A stretch of 64,000 nt of DNA from Bacilliculturomica massiliensis (GTDB taxonomy: Bacteria > Bacillota > Clostridia > Peptostreptococcales > Anaerovoracaceae), in assembly GCF_900605495.1 (NCBI RefSeq), contig NZ_LR027600.1, forward strand, positions 62,001-126,000. The letters run 5' to 3'. The notes beneath the pieces are model-generated. The model did no database searches. It worked only from the letters and a program-made list of their open reading frames with translations, and had not been told where the DNA came from. Positions 51,263-58,196 of this stretch are shown here, one piece after another (positions within the stretch are counted from its first letter, which is position 1; the number at the start of each line of letters is the position of its first letter). The translations under genes were made by a program, and so were the position numbers.

Positions 51263-53392
51263 GTGCGGATCAATACCACAGAAGAATATTTTGAATATGT
51301 CAGGCGGCTGGGAGCCATAAAACTCAGACTGGCTCTGAAACAGGCCGACGGTGATGTTAAAGCGGCTGCGGCGGATCTGTTTTCGGAGGGAGAGGCTGAT
51401 GGCGGAGGGGAGCGGGAGGCGGCCGCGGCAGCGGAAGGAGATCTCAGGGCCCGCTCCGCCGGCCTTCTGGAGGAGAGCGGCTTTTTTGCCCCCGAGTACC
51501 TCTTTCAGCTCTTTGGCCTCAGCGATTTTGAACGGCACTGCGTGCTGATGGCGCTGTGCTATGAGATCGACGCCGTCTTTGCGGCGGGGTTTGCGTTACT
51601 GAGAGAGGAGGGACAGTCGGAGGGGCTGACGCCCCACATCGCCTGCCTGACCTGGCCTGGAGATCTGGATGGCGTGGATGTATTTCGGACCTTTCACCGC
51701 ACTTCCGTACTCATGAGCGTGTTTTTCCGACGGCCGGCACTAAATGGCTGTTCGGAGATCGGAAAACAGCTGAGGCTGGCGGAACGGGTCCTGGATTTCC
51801 TCTTCGGGCGCCTGGGCGAGGATGAGAAGCTGAAAGCGTTTGCCCCACGGTATGAGCCGGAGCAGGGAGAAGAACAGGGGACACTGAGTCAGGGGCAGCC
51901 CGACGCGACGGCCTTCCTGACCGATGGAGAGCCCGCTGTGGCGGAGCTGACGGGAGAGCCGGGAACAGGGAAAAAGTACTGCGTTCAATATTACTGCCGG
52001 CAGGCGGGACGTATGGCGTATTTTATTCCTGTAGACCGGCGCCTGATGGAGGCGGAGGCCAGGGAGGATATCTTCTGTGAGATCCTCAGAGAATGCCGGC
52101 TGTTTCAGGCGGTGCCGGCGCTGATCTTACAGGAAGAAGGAGATGGGGACGACCTGGGAGCGGCGGAAGGAGAAATGCCTGGGGGACCGGGCGCACGGCT
52201 GCCGCAGGCCGCTCTTCGGCTGGCGGAGCTGCTGCTTGAGGCTTCGGACGTGGTCTTTCTTCTGGACCGCAGGCCGGTGCCTGAGCAGCGGTGGCGCGGG
52301 GCGGCACGGTGGCTGCATTTTGATGTGAAGGATATGAGCCTTGTGGAAAAACGGGCTGTCTGGAAGCAGGAGGCGGAGGGCTACCCGCTGACGGCCGGGC
52401 TTCAGGCTGAGGAGATGGCCAATCTGTTTCCACTGACGCGGGGAGGTATTCGGGCCGCGCTGAAAAATGCGGACTGGCTGGCCAGAAGGCAGGGCAGAAA
52501 CGAGATCGGGCGGGAAGATCTCCGGAAGGGCTGTTACCAGTTGTTCCATATGGATCTGCAAAATAAAGCGGTGAAAATACCCGCGGTCTATGTCTGGGAA
52601 GATCTGATCCTGCCGCCCTGGCAAAAAGAGCTTTTGACCGCGGCCTGCGATCAGGTCCGATACAGACATCTGGTCTACGAGAGCTGGGGGTTTTCTGAAA
52701 AGATGGCCTACGGCCGGGGAGTCAGTATGATCTTTGCCGGTCCGCCAGGGACGGGAAAGACCATGGCGGCTCAGGTCTTCGCCGGAGAGCTGGGCATCGA
52801 CCTCTACAAGGTCGAACTGAGCGCTGTGGTCAGCAAGTTTGTGGGCGAGACGGAAAAGAATCTGAACCGGATCTTTGAACAGGCGAGAAAGAGCAGAGTC
52901 ATCCTGTTCTTTGATGAAGCCGACGTGCTGTTTGGCAAGCGGACGGAGGTGAAAGACTCCAACGACAAATACAGCAACATGGAGGCGGCGTTTCTTCTGC
53001 AGAAGATGGAGGAGTACGAGGGAGTGACGATCCTGGCGACCAACCTGCTGCAGAATTTCGACGAAGCCTTTAAGCGCCGCGTGAAATTCGTGATCGATTT
53101 TCCCTTTCCCGGTCCGGAGGAGCGGCTCCTGCTGTGGCGGAAGGCCATGCCCGGGGAGCTGAAGAGGGAAGAACTGGACGTCGCCTATCTGGCTCAGAAC
53201 TTTGAACTGTCTGGAAGCAACATAAAAAATGCCGCGCTGCACGCCGCTTTTCTGGCCGCCGCGGAGGGAACGGCCGTCAATATGGCTCACGTGCTTCGGG
53301 GCGTGCGCAACGAGTACGCGAAAGGCGGAAAGGTGCTGACGAAAAAAGATCTGGGCGAGTATTACGTGCTGCTGCCGGAGCTGGGGTCCTGA
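51263..53392 (+). CDS. eCIS-associated AAA+ ATPase B
   Basis: A 709-residue paralogue of ATPase A. The C-terminal AAA+ module has Walker A AGPPGTGKT (about 492-500), Walker B VILFFDEADVLFGK (about 545) and DEAFKRRVKFVID. Both ATPases share the KDSND motif after Walker B. The N-terminal half again has a P-loop-like GEPGTGKK (about 231), better preserved than in ATPase A. GTG start with AAGGAAAG. Two such ATPases in one cluster suggest a hetero-oligomer or separate roles in assembly and disassembly. Confidence 0.85.
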   Translation: MRINTTEEYFEYVRRLGAIKLRLALKQADGDVKAAAADLFSEGEADGGGEREAAAAAEGDLRARSAGLLEESGFFAPEYLFQLFGLSDFERHCVLMALCYEIDAVFAAGFALLREEGQSEGLTPHIACLTWPGDLDGVDVFRTFHRTSVLMSVFFRRPALNGCSEIGKQLRLAERVLDFLFGRLGEDEKLKAFAPRYEPEQGEEQGTLSQGQPDATAFLTDGEPAVAELTGEPGTGKKYCVQYYCRQAGRMAYFIPVDRRLMEAEAREDIFCEILRECRLFQAVPALILQEEGDGDDLGAAEGEMPGGPGARLPQAALRLAELLLEASDVVFLLDRRPVPEQRWRGAARWLHFDVKDMSLVEKRAVWKQEAEGYPLTAGLQAEEMANLFPLTRGGIRAALKNADWLARRQGRNEIGREDLRKGCYQLFHMDLQNKAVKIPAVYVWEDLILPPWQKELLTAACDQVRYRHLVYESWGFSEKMAYGRGVSMIFAGPPGTGKTMAAQVFAGELGIDLYKVELSAVVSKFVGETEKNLNRIFEQARKSRVILFFDEADVLFGKRTEVKDSNDKYSNMEAAFLLQKMEEYEGVTILATNLLQNFDEAFKRRVKFVIDFPFPGPEERLLLWRKAMPGELKREELDVAYLAQNFELSGSNIKNAALHAAFLAAAEGTAVNMAHVLRGVRNEYAKGGKVLTKKDLGEYYVLLPELGS

Positions 53393-53422
53393 ACGGACGG
53401 GACCGTCGAAAGGAACGTGACG

Positions 53423-54253
53423 ATGTACGAACGCAGAAAAAAGGCGGACGGATTTCGGAGATCGGAAGGGCTGTTTCGTGTAAAAGAGACGAAAAAAGAC
53501 CAGAAGAAAGAAGGGATCACCGGCTTCGAATACAGCGGCGGCCACAGGGAAGACCGGCGGACCAGAGAGATCCTGCGTCTTGAAAACTCTTACGGCAATA
53601 TTGCCTTCGGAAGCGGTCCGGAAAAGGAAATGACCATCCTGGTCAGTGAAAAAAGACGGTTTGACCAGCCTAATATCACCGGCAGGGAGAAAAAACTCAG
53701 AGAAAGCCGGCAGATCCGGCGTCCAGTGGGCAGGGGAAAGGTGTATGCGAACAGCGGGGACCGTTCGAAGGGCGCTGTGGCGTTCCGCTACGACCGGGGT
53801 CTGAGCCCGGCGATGATGTTGGGAAAGATGCAGGATTACGCCGCGCGCTTTGACCAGGAAACGCTGCGCCAGACCGTTCCTTTCCTGTCTGCTGGACCTG
53901 AAAAGGAGAAGCGTAAAAATCTGGGAGAAAAAGCCCGGGCGCTGCGGGAAAAGGACCGCCGCACAGAAGCAGACGGCCTGGAGCTGGAAAGAACACGGCT
54001 GGACAGGGAAATACAGGAGAAAGAGCAGGCGGAGCGGAAGCTGCGCCAAAAACTTGTCTCAGCCGTGGAGCGCATGAAAAAGGAAGCGTTCCCCTCGCCG
54101 GCGGAGCTGATGCGCAGGCAGCCGGCGGTGGCGCCGGAGGCAAAGGAACAGCGGGAGACCGGAGAACAGGATGAAACGCCCCAGGAGGCGGAGGCCGCGC
54201 CCGGGGAGACGGGGGAAGAGATCTCCGACGCCCCAGAGCGGAGGGAAAAATAA
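53423..54253 (+). CDS. Charged coiled-coil protein of unknown function in the eCIS cluster
   Basis: A 276-residue hydrophilic protein very rich in Arg, Lys and Glu. Residues about 170-235 form a predicted coiled coil (LERTRLDREIQEKEQAERKL). The N-terminus has YGNIAFGSGPEKEMTILVSE; the C-terminus is an acidic Glu/Pro tail. No family recognised. It ends the upstream operon, directly before the sheath promoter. It could be a scaffold, a tape-measure-like or a cargo-adaptor protein, but nothing in the sequence decides. ATG 53423 was preferred to GTG 53417 for its distance from AAAGGA. Confidence 0.65.
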   Translation: MYERRKKADGFRRSEGLFRVKETKKDQKKEGITGFEYSGGHREDRRTREILRLENSYGNIAFGSGPEKEMTILVSEKRRFDQPNITGREKKLRESRQIRRPVGRGKVYANSGDRSKGAVAFRYDRGLSPAMMLGKMQDYAARFDQETLRQTVPFLSAGPEKEKRKNLGEKARALREKDRRTEADGLELERTRLDREIQEKEQAERKLRQKLVSAVERMKKEAFPSPAELMRRQPAVAPEAKEQRETGEQDETPQEAEAAPGETGEEISDAPERREK

Positions 54254-54255
54254 TT

Positions 54256-54283
54256 TTGCAATAAAAAGTGAAATGGTTATAAA
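54256..54283 (+). promoter_or_regulatory. Promoter of the eCIS structural operon
   Basis: TTGCAA (54256-54261), a 16-base spacer and TATAAA (54278-54283). It is in the AT-rich gap directly after the coiled-coil gene and about 140 bases before the sheath ATG. Confidence 0.6.
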
Positions 54284-54293
54284 AATGTTTAGA

Positions 54294-54345
54294 ACAGGAG
54301 TTTATGATGGACCGTAACAGGTTGTGACGAATCAGACACTCCTGT
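54294..54345 (+). other. Leader stem-loop and displaced ribosome site before the sheath gene
   Basis: ACAGGAGT (54294-54301) pairs with ACTCCTGT (54338-54345). Further on, a near-perfect AAGGAGGT lies at 54375-54382, but the family-typical sheath start (54422) is 39 bases away and no start codon sits at normal spacing. The leader may control sheath translation. Confidence 0.45.
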
Positions 54346-54421
54346 CTGAGAAGGATAAAAATTGAAAGCGAAGGAAGGAGGTATCCGGTTTTATCCGGTA
54401 ACAGGACGAAATCGGGACAAT

Positions 54422-56164
54422 ATGGCGGAATACTTATCACCAGGCGTATACGTGGAAGAATTTGATTCAGGCGCCAAGCCGATGGAGGGAGTCGGGACGA
54501 GTACGGCAGGCTTTATCGGGTTGGCGGAGAAAGGTCCTGTGTTAGGAGTACCTCAGCTGATCACTAATTTTGCAGATTTTAAGAGGACCTACGGCGGATA
54601 TCTGTCCGAGAACGAATTTGGAGAATACCGTTTTCTGGCCTACGCTGTTGAACATTTCTTTATCAACGGCGGATCCAGATGCTTTGTTTCCCGGGTCGCC
54701 CCGGAAAACGCCAAGCAGGCCATGGGCAGCGCTCCGGAAAACGGGGAAGAGGCCGTGCGTTTCATCGCCAAGAATCCGGGGATCTGGGGAGACAGGATCA
54801 CAGTCTCCGCTTCCCCGTCCAGCAAAGCCAGAACGCAGGTCCTTGAAGTTCTGGAAGCGGGCGGAGAAAAGAAATACCGGGTGAAGAACGGCGCCGGATT
54901 CCAGCCGGGAGACGTGGTGTCCTTTACGGTAAAAAACGAGGACGGCGCAGTGTACAACCGTGTGGTTTCCAATCAGGACAATGTGATCACATTCAGCAGG
55001 CCCTTTGAAGAGGATGTGGTGGATCGGGATCTGCTTCCCTCTAAAGTGCTGGCTACCTGCGAGATCAACCTTGAGGTCAAATATGAAGATCTGGCGGAGA
55101 CCTATGAAAATGTGTCCTTCAATGTGGAAGCGCCTAATTACATAGACAAGAAGCTGGCAAAATCGGATATTGTCATAGCGAATTTCGTGGGCGCGGCGGA
55201 TGAGGACGCGGTATCGCCTTTCGATGTGTTTACCGCTTCCGGAAGCTGCGGAGCGGCTGTTTCTCTCAGCGGCGGCAGCAACGGCTCTGTGGACAGCATT
55301 TCAGCCTCCGATTTTATCGGCGTTGACAACGGAGCAGGAAGACGAACGGGTATCCAGTCCTTCCTGGACAACGACGTGGTATCGATCATGGCTATTCCCG
55401 GAGTGACAGACCCCAACGTGCAGCTGACGCTGGTGGCGCACTGCGAGAATCTGGGCAGCCGGTTTGCGATCCTGGATATTCCCAGAGACTCGAAAAAGGT
55501 CCAGGATGTGATCGCGCACCGGGATATTTTCGACAGCACTTATGCTGCGCTGTACCATCCCTGGCTGGAGGTCTTCGATCCTCTGGACAAGAAAAACGCG
55601 GCCATTCCGCCCTCGGGCTCTGTGGCCGGGATCTACGCCAGAAGTGACAATACGAGGGGCGTCCACAAAGCGCCGGCCAATGAGGTGGTCAGAGCCTGCG
55701 TTGGATTGGACTGCCAGTTCAACAAAGGCGAGCAGGATATTTTGAATCCCAAGGGCGTCAATCTGATCCGCGTATTCCCGGGACAGGGGATCCGCGTGTG
55801 GGGAGCGCGCACGGCTTCAAGCGACGGCAGCTGGAAATACATCAACGTGCGCCGGCTGTTCATCTTTATCGAGGAGTCCATCAAGGCCAACACCAACTGG
55901 GCTGTGTTTGAACCCAACGACGAAGTGCTCTGGGTACGCGTGCAGAGGACGATCAGCGTCTTCCTGACCAACCTCTGGAGACAGGGCTCGCTGGCCGGAA
56001 CCAGTACGGACGAGGCGTTCTTCGTGAACATCGGCAGAAATACCATGAGTCAGGACGATATCGACAACGGCAGACTGATCTGCGTCATCGGTGTGGCTCC
56101 TGTGAAGCCGGCGGAATTTGTAATCTTCAGAATCACGCAGAAAACAAATGAAGCGGCGGAGTAA
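54422..56164 (+). CDS. eCIS contractile sheath protein
   Basis: A 580-residue phage tail sheath protein, the contractile outer tube of the injection device. The N-terminus AEYLSPGVYVEEFDSGAKP is the family hallmark. The C-terminal sheath domain is also clear: NPKGVNLIRVFPGQGIRVWG, then YINVRRLFIFIEESIKANTNW. The middle (about 110-260) carries the variable surface domains. It resembles Afp2-4/PVC2-type sheaths. The frame is open back to 54362, but ATG 54422 matches the family start. It is followed by the tube gene, 25 bases on. Confidence 0.94.
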   Translation: MAEYLSPGVYVEEFDSGAKPMEGVGTSTAGFIGLAEKGPVLGVPQLITNFADFKRTYGGYLSENEFGEYRFLAYAVEHFFINGGSRCFVSRVAPENAKQAMGSAPENGEEAVRFIAKNPGIWGDRITVSASPSSKARTQVLEVLEAGGEKKYRVKNGAGFQPGDVVSFTVKNEDGAVYNRVVSNQDNVITFSRPFEEDVVDRDLLPSKVLATCEINLEVKYEDLAETYENVSFNVEAPNYIDKKLAKSDIVIANFVGAADEDAVSPFDVFTASGSCGAAVSLSGGSNGSVDSISASDFIGVDNGAGRRTGIQSFLDNDVVSIMAIPGVTDPNVQLTLVAHCENLGSRFAILDIPRDSKKVQDVIAHRDIFDSTYAALYHPWLEVFDPLDKKNAAIPPSGSVAGIYARSDNTRGVHKAPANEVVRACVGLDCQFNKGEQDILNPKGVNLIRVFPGQGIRVWGARTASSDGSWKYINVRRLFIFIEESIKANTNWAVFEPNDEVLWVRVQRTISVFLTNLWRQGSLAGTSTDEAFFVNIGRNTMSQDDIDNGRLICVIGVAPVKPAEFVIFRITQKTNEAAE

Positions 56165-56189
56165 TTGCTAAAGAAGGGAGACAATTCAG

Positions 56190-56612
56190 ATGGCTTACCC
56201 ACATGGAAAATTTAGATATAAAGTAGAAATTGACGGATTGGACGCCGGGGGATTTTCCGAAGTCAGCGGCTTTGACGTATCCATCGACGTGATGGAGTAT
56301 CGCGAGGGCGACATGGTCCAGACGCCGATGAAGGTGCCGGGACTGAAAAAATACGGCAACATTACGCTGAAGCAGGGTCTGGCGGACAGCATGGTGCTGT
56401 ACGACTGGATCATCGCAGGCGTGGACGGCGCCGTTGACAGAAAGACCATCACCATCACACTGCTGGACGAAGAAGAAGCGCCGGCGGCGTCCTGGCAGGT
56501 GATCAACGCGTGGCCCACCAAGTACACAGCTCCTGATTTCAACGCTACGGCTTCTGAAGTGGCGATCGAAACGCTGGAGATCGCCCACGAGGGCATGGTG
56601 CGCGTTTCCTGA
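56190..56612 (+). CDS. eCIS inner tube protein (T4 gp19-like)
   Basis: A 140-residue tail tube protein whose hexamers stack to form the inner needle. HGKFRYKVEIDGLDAGGFSE, MKVPGLKKYGNITLKQG and the ending SEVAIETLEIAHEGM are standard for the gp19/Afp1 family. AGAAGGGAG precedes the ATG. A terminator-like hairpin follows, which would let sheath and tube be made in excess over later components. Confidence 0.94.
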   Translation: MAYPHGKFRYKVEIDGLDAGGFSEVSGFDVSIDVMEYREGDMVQTPMKVPGLKKYGNITLKQGLADSMVLYDWIIAGVDGAVDRKTITITLLDEEEAPAASWQVINAWPTKYTAPDFNATASEVAIETLEIAHEGMVRVS

Positions 56613-56653
56613 TGAAACGCAGGCCGGTTAAAGGCAGAGAAAGGTAAGTATGC

Positions 56654-56711
56654 GAGAGTGTCCCAAGGCTGGAAAGTAAAAAGGCTTTGGGGCACCCTCT
56701 TTCTTGCTTTT
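56654..56711 (+). terminator. Partial terminator after sheath and tube
   Basis: Arms at 56654-56670 and 56683-56699 pair over 17 positions with one mismatch and a few G-U pairs, followed by TTTCTTGCTTTT. The imperfect stem suggests partial termination, lowering expression of the downstream baseplate genes. Confidence 0.7.
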
Positions 56712-56749
56712 CACAGAAAATAGATCAAAAAATATCAGGAGGAAACAAC

Positions 56750-57124
56750 ATGACGGATTTTGAGACCGAATTCAGTTTTACGCTTCCCAGAGGCTTTCTC
56801 GACAAGGCCGGCAATCTGCATCGGGAAGGAGTCATGCGCCTGGCCAATGCCGGGGACGAAATATTGCCCCTGCGGGATCCACGGGTGCAGCAGAACCCGG
56901 GTTACCTGACGATCATTCTGCTGGCCAGAGTCATCACCAAGCTCGGCACATTGCCCACCGTGGACACCAATGTGATCGAACGCCTTTACACCATGGACCT
57001 GGCTTATCTGCAGGACCTGTACGAGAGGGTCAATACCATGGAAATGCCCATGTACAAGACGATCTGCCCTCACTGCGGAGAAGAGATCGAGGTACCCGTA
57101 AATTTTATGGACGCCGGTCTGTAA
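56750..57124 (+). CDS. eCIS phage-tail assembly protein (gpG-like 0-frame product)
   Basis: A 124-residue protein resembling the small tail-assembly proteins that follow the tube gene in eCIS clusters and myophages. TEFSFTLPRGFLDKAGNLHREG at the start and a helical PRVQQNPGYLTIILLARVI block are typical. The C-terminus carries CPHCGEEIEV, a half zinc-ribbon. AGGAGG precedes the ATG. Just before its stop lies a slippery heptamer that would shift ribosomes into the frame encoding a DUF6760-like segment, giving a longer product of about 181 residues. Confidence 0.82.
   Translation: MTDFETEFSFTLPRGFLDKAGNLHREGVMRLANAGDEILPLRDPRVQQNPGYLTIILLARVITKLGTLPTVDTNVIERLYTMDLAYLQDLYERVNTMEMPMYKTICPHCGEEIEVPVNFMDAGL
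57100..57106 (+). other. A_AAT_TTT slippery heptamer, candidate programmed -1 frameshift site
   Basis: In the frame of the assembly gene the codons read GTA AAT TTT ATG, so the heptamer fits the X_XXY_YYZ rule exactly. Both tRNAs can re-pair after slipping back (AAT to AAA, TTT to TTT). The 0-frame stop follows 15 bases later at 57122. The new frame is open to 57300. Confidence 0.65.
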
Positions 57125-57300
57125 GCACGTATCCGGCGGAAAAGATCTATGAAGAGATCGCGTTCATCGCGTATTATACCCACTGGTCCCACGACGAGAT
57201 CATGAGTCTGAGCCACGGCGACAGACTGCGCTGGTGCAGAGAGATATCCAAGATCAACAGCAAGCTCAATCAGGAGCCGGAGAATGTTTTTCAGATATAG
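57106..57300 (+). CDS. DUF6760-like segment, probably made by -1 frameshift
   Basis: A 64-codon extension: YPAEKIYEEIAFIAYYTHW, then SHDEIMSLSHGDRLRWCREI, matching the short DUF6760 proteins that follow the tail-assembly gene in eCIS clusters. In this frame there is no ATG, GTG or TTG at or near the domain start; the first ATG (57202) lies inside it. The frame is open upstream through the end of the assembly gene. The simplest reading is a -1 fusion product, as for lambda gpGT. Non-canonical initiation or a sequencing error are the alternatives. Confidence 0.7.
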   Translation, partial: YGRRSVSTYPAEKIYEEIAFIAYYTHWSHDEIMSLSHGDRLRWCREISKINSKLNQEPENVFQI

Positions 57301-57415
57301 CGGCGGCGCAGGCTCTCCGCCGCGGGCGGCCGGACTGCCGCGGGGCAGAATGGGTGAAATTCAAGGACACATATAGAACGTCCAGAAGCAGGTATCTTTA
57401 TAAGGTGAATGACAG

Positions 57416-57448
57416 CAACCAATCGTGCGAAATATCGACCAAGTGTGC
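57416..57448 (+). promoter_or_regulatory. Paired direct repeat, candidate LytTR operator 2
   Basis: CAACCAATCGTGC (57416-57428) and CGACCAAGTGTGC (57436-57448) repeat with the same 20-base period as the site at 45149. The second half is identical to the first half of that site. A TAATAT box lies at 57475-57480, 27 bases downstream, followed by the second tube gene at 57601. Confidence 0.62.
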
Positions 57449-57532
57449 AAGCCCCGTTTTCAAGGGGCTTACTTTAATATACCATGAATTTATATTCCAT
57501 CATTCGGATAAAAGCGACATGAATCGCTTTTT
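57449..57532 (+). terminator. Two hairpins in the leader of the second structural transcript
   Basis: AAGCCCC/GGGGCTT (57449-57455, 57464-57470) abuts the operator and could end the upstream message. AAAAGCGA/TCGCTTTT (57510-57517, 57524-57531) lies just downstream of the TAATAT box and looks like an attenuator. The gap 57301-57600 holds no gene. Confidence 0.5.
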
Positions 57533-57600
57533 ATCGTGTCAAAAATAAGTTTTTTATGGGAGATCTATGGGAGATTAAGTAAGAAGACGAGGTTGTCCGT

Positions 57601-58185
57601 ATGCCGATTATAAATGGAAAAAAGCGATACATAGTCGAAAACACGGAAAAGCCGCCGGTGGAGAAAAAGCGTTACGAGCCGCCGGCCGCGCCTGCGCCTG
57701 CGCCGGTCAAACGGTATGTCAGAGGTCAGGGACCCAGCGTGACCAAGGTCCTGAACCGGGAGGCCACGCGGGAATTCATCGGTTCTTTTGAGTTTGATGT
57801 GAGGATCAATCTGATCCAGGTCAATTTCAGCAAGATCACAGGGATCGAGAATAAGATAGAGACCGAGACCTTCGTGGAAGGGGGAAACAATGATTTTCCC
57901 ATCGTCAGGCAGAAAGCCAGGCAGAAGCCGGACATCATCATCTTTGAAAAAGGGATGACAAGCACGATGGGAGGCACGATCTTTTCCATTCTGCGACAGG
58001 GAATGAAGCTTACCAACATCTTGATATTCGTCAAGAGAAACGGAAAGCTCATGAAGATATTCAGCATTGACGAGGGGCTGATCCTCTCAAAGAAGTTCGG
58101 CGATCTGGATTCAAACAGCAGCGCTATTCTGATCGAATCACTGGAGCTGGCGCATACAGGCTTCAGTGAAATTCCGATTCCATAA
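57601..58185 (+). CDS. Second eCIS tube protein (tube initiator/Afp5-like)
   Basis: A 194-residue tube-family protein. The fold blocks FIGSFEFDVRINLIQVNFSK, ETFVEGGNNDFPIVRQ, EKGMTSTMGGTIFSILR and SSAILIESLELAHTGFSEI match the gp19-like tube-initiating ring proteins (Afp5 type) that join tube to baseplate. The first 50 residues are a Pro/Ala/Lys-rich tail (KKRYEPPAAPAPAPVKRYV) not seen in the main tube protein. The start codon follows GACGAGG. Confidence 0.85.
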   Translation: MPIINGKKRYIVENTEKPPVEKKRYEPPAAPAPAPVKRYVRGQGPSVTKVLNREATREFIGSFEFDVRINLIQVNFSKITGIENKIETETFVEGGNNDFPIVRQKARQKPDIIIFEKGMTSTMGGTIFSILRQGMKLTNILIFVKRNGKLMKIFSIDEGLILSKKFGDLDSNSSAILIESLELAHTGFSEIPIP

Positions 58186-58196
58186 AGGAGGCGGCG

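Noticed and set aside
52127-54049. 640-codon minus-strand open frame
   Set aside because: It lies opposite ATPase B with its clear Walker motifs; the composition is that of an antisense shadow.
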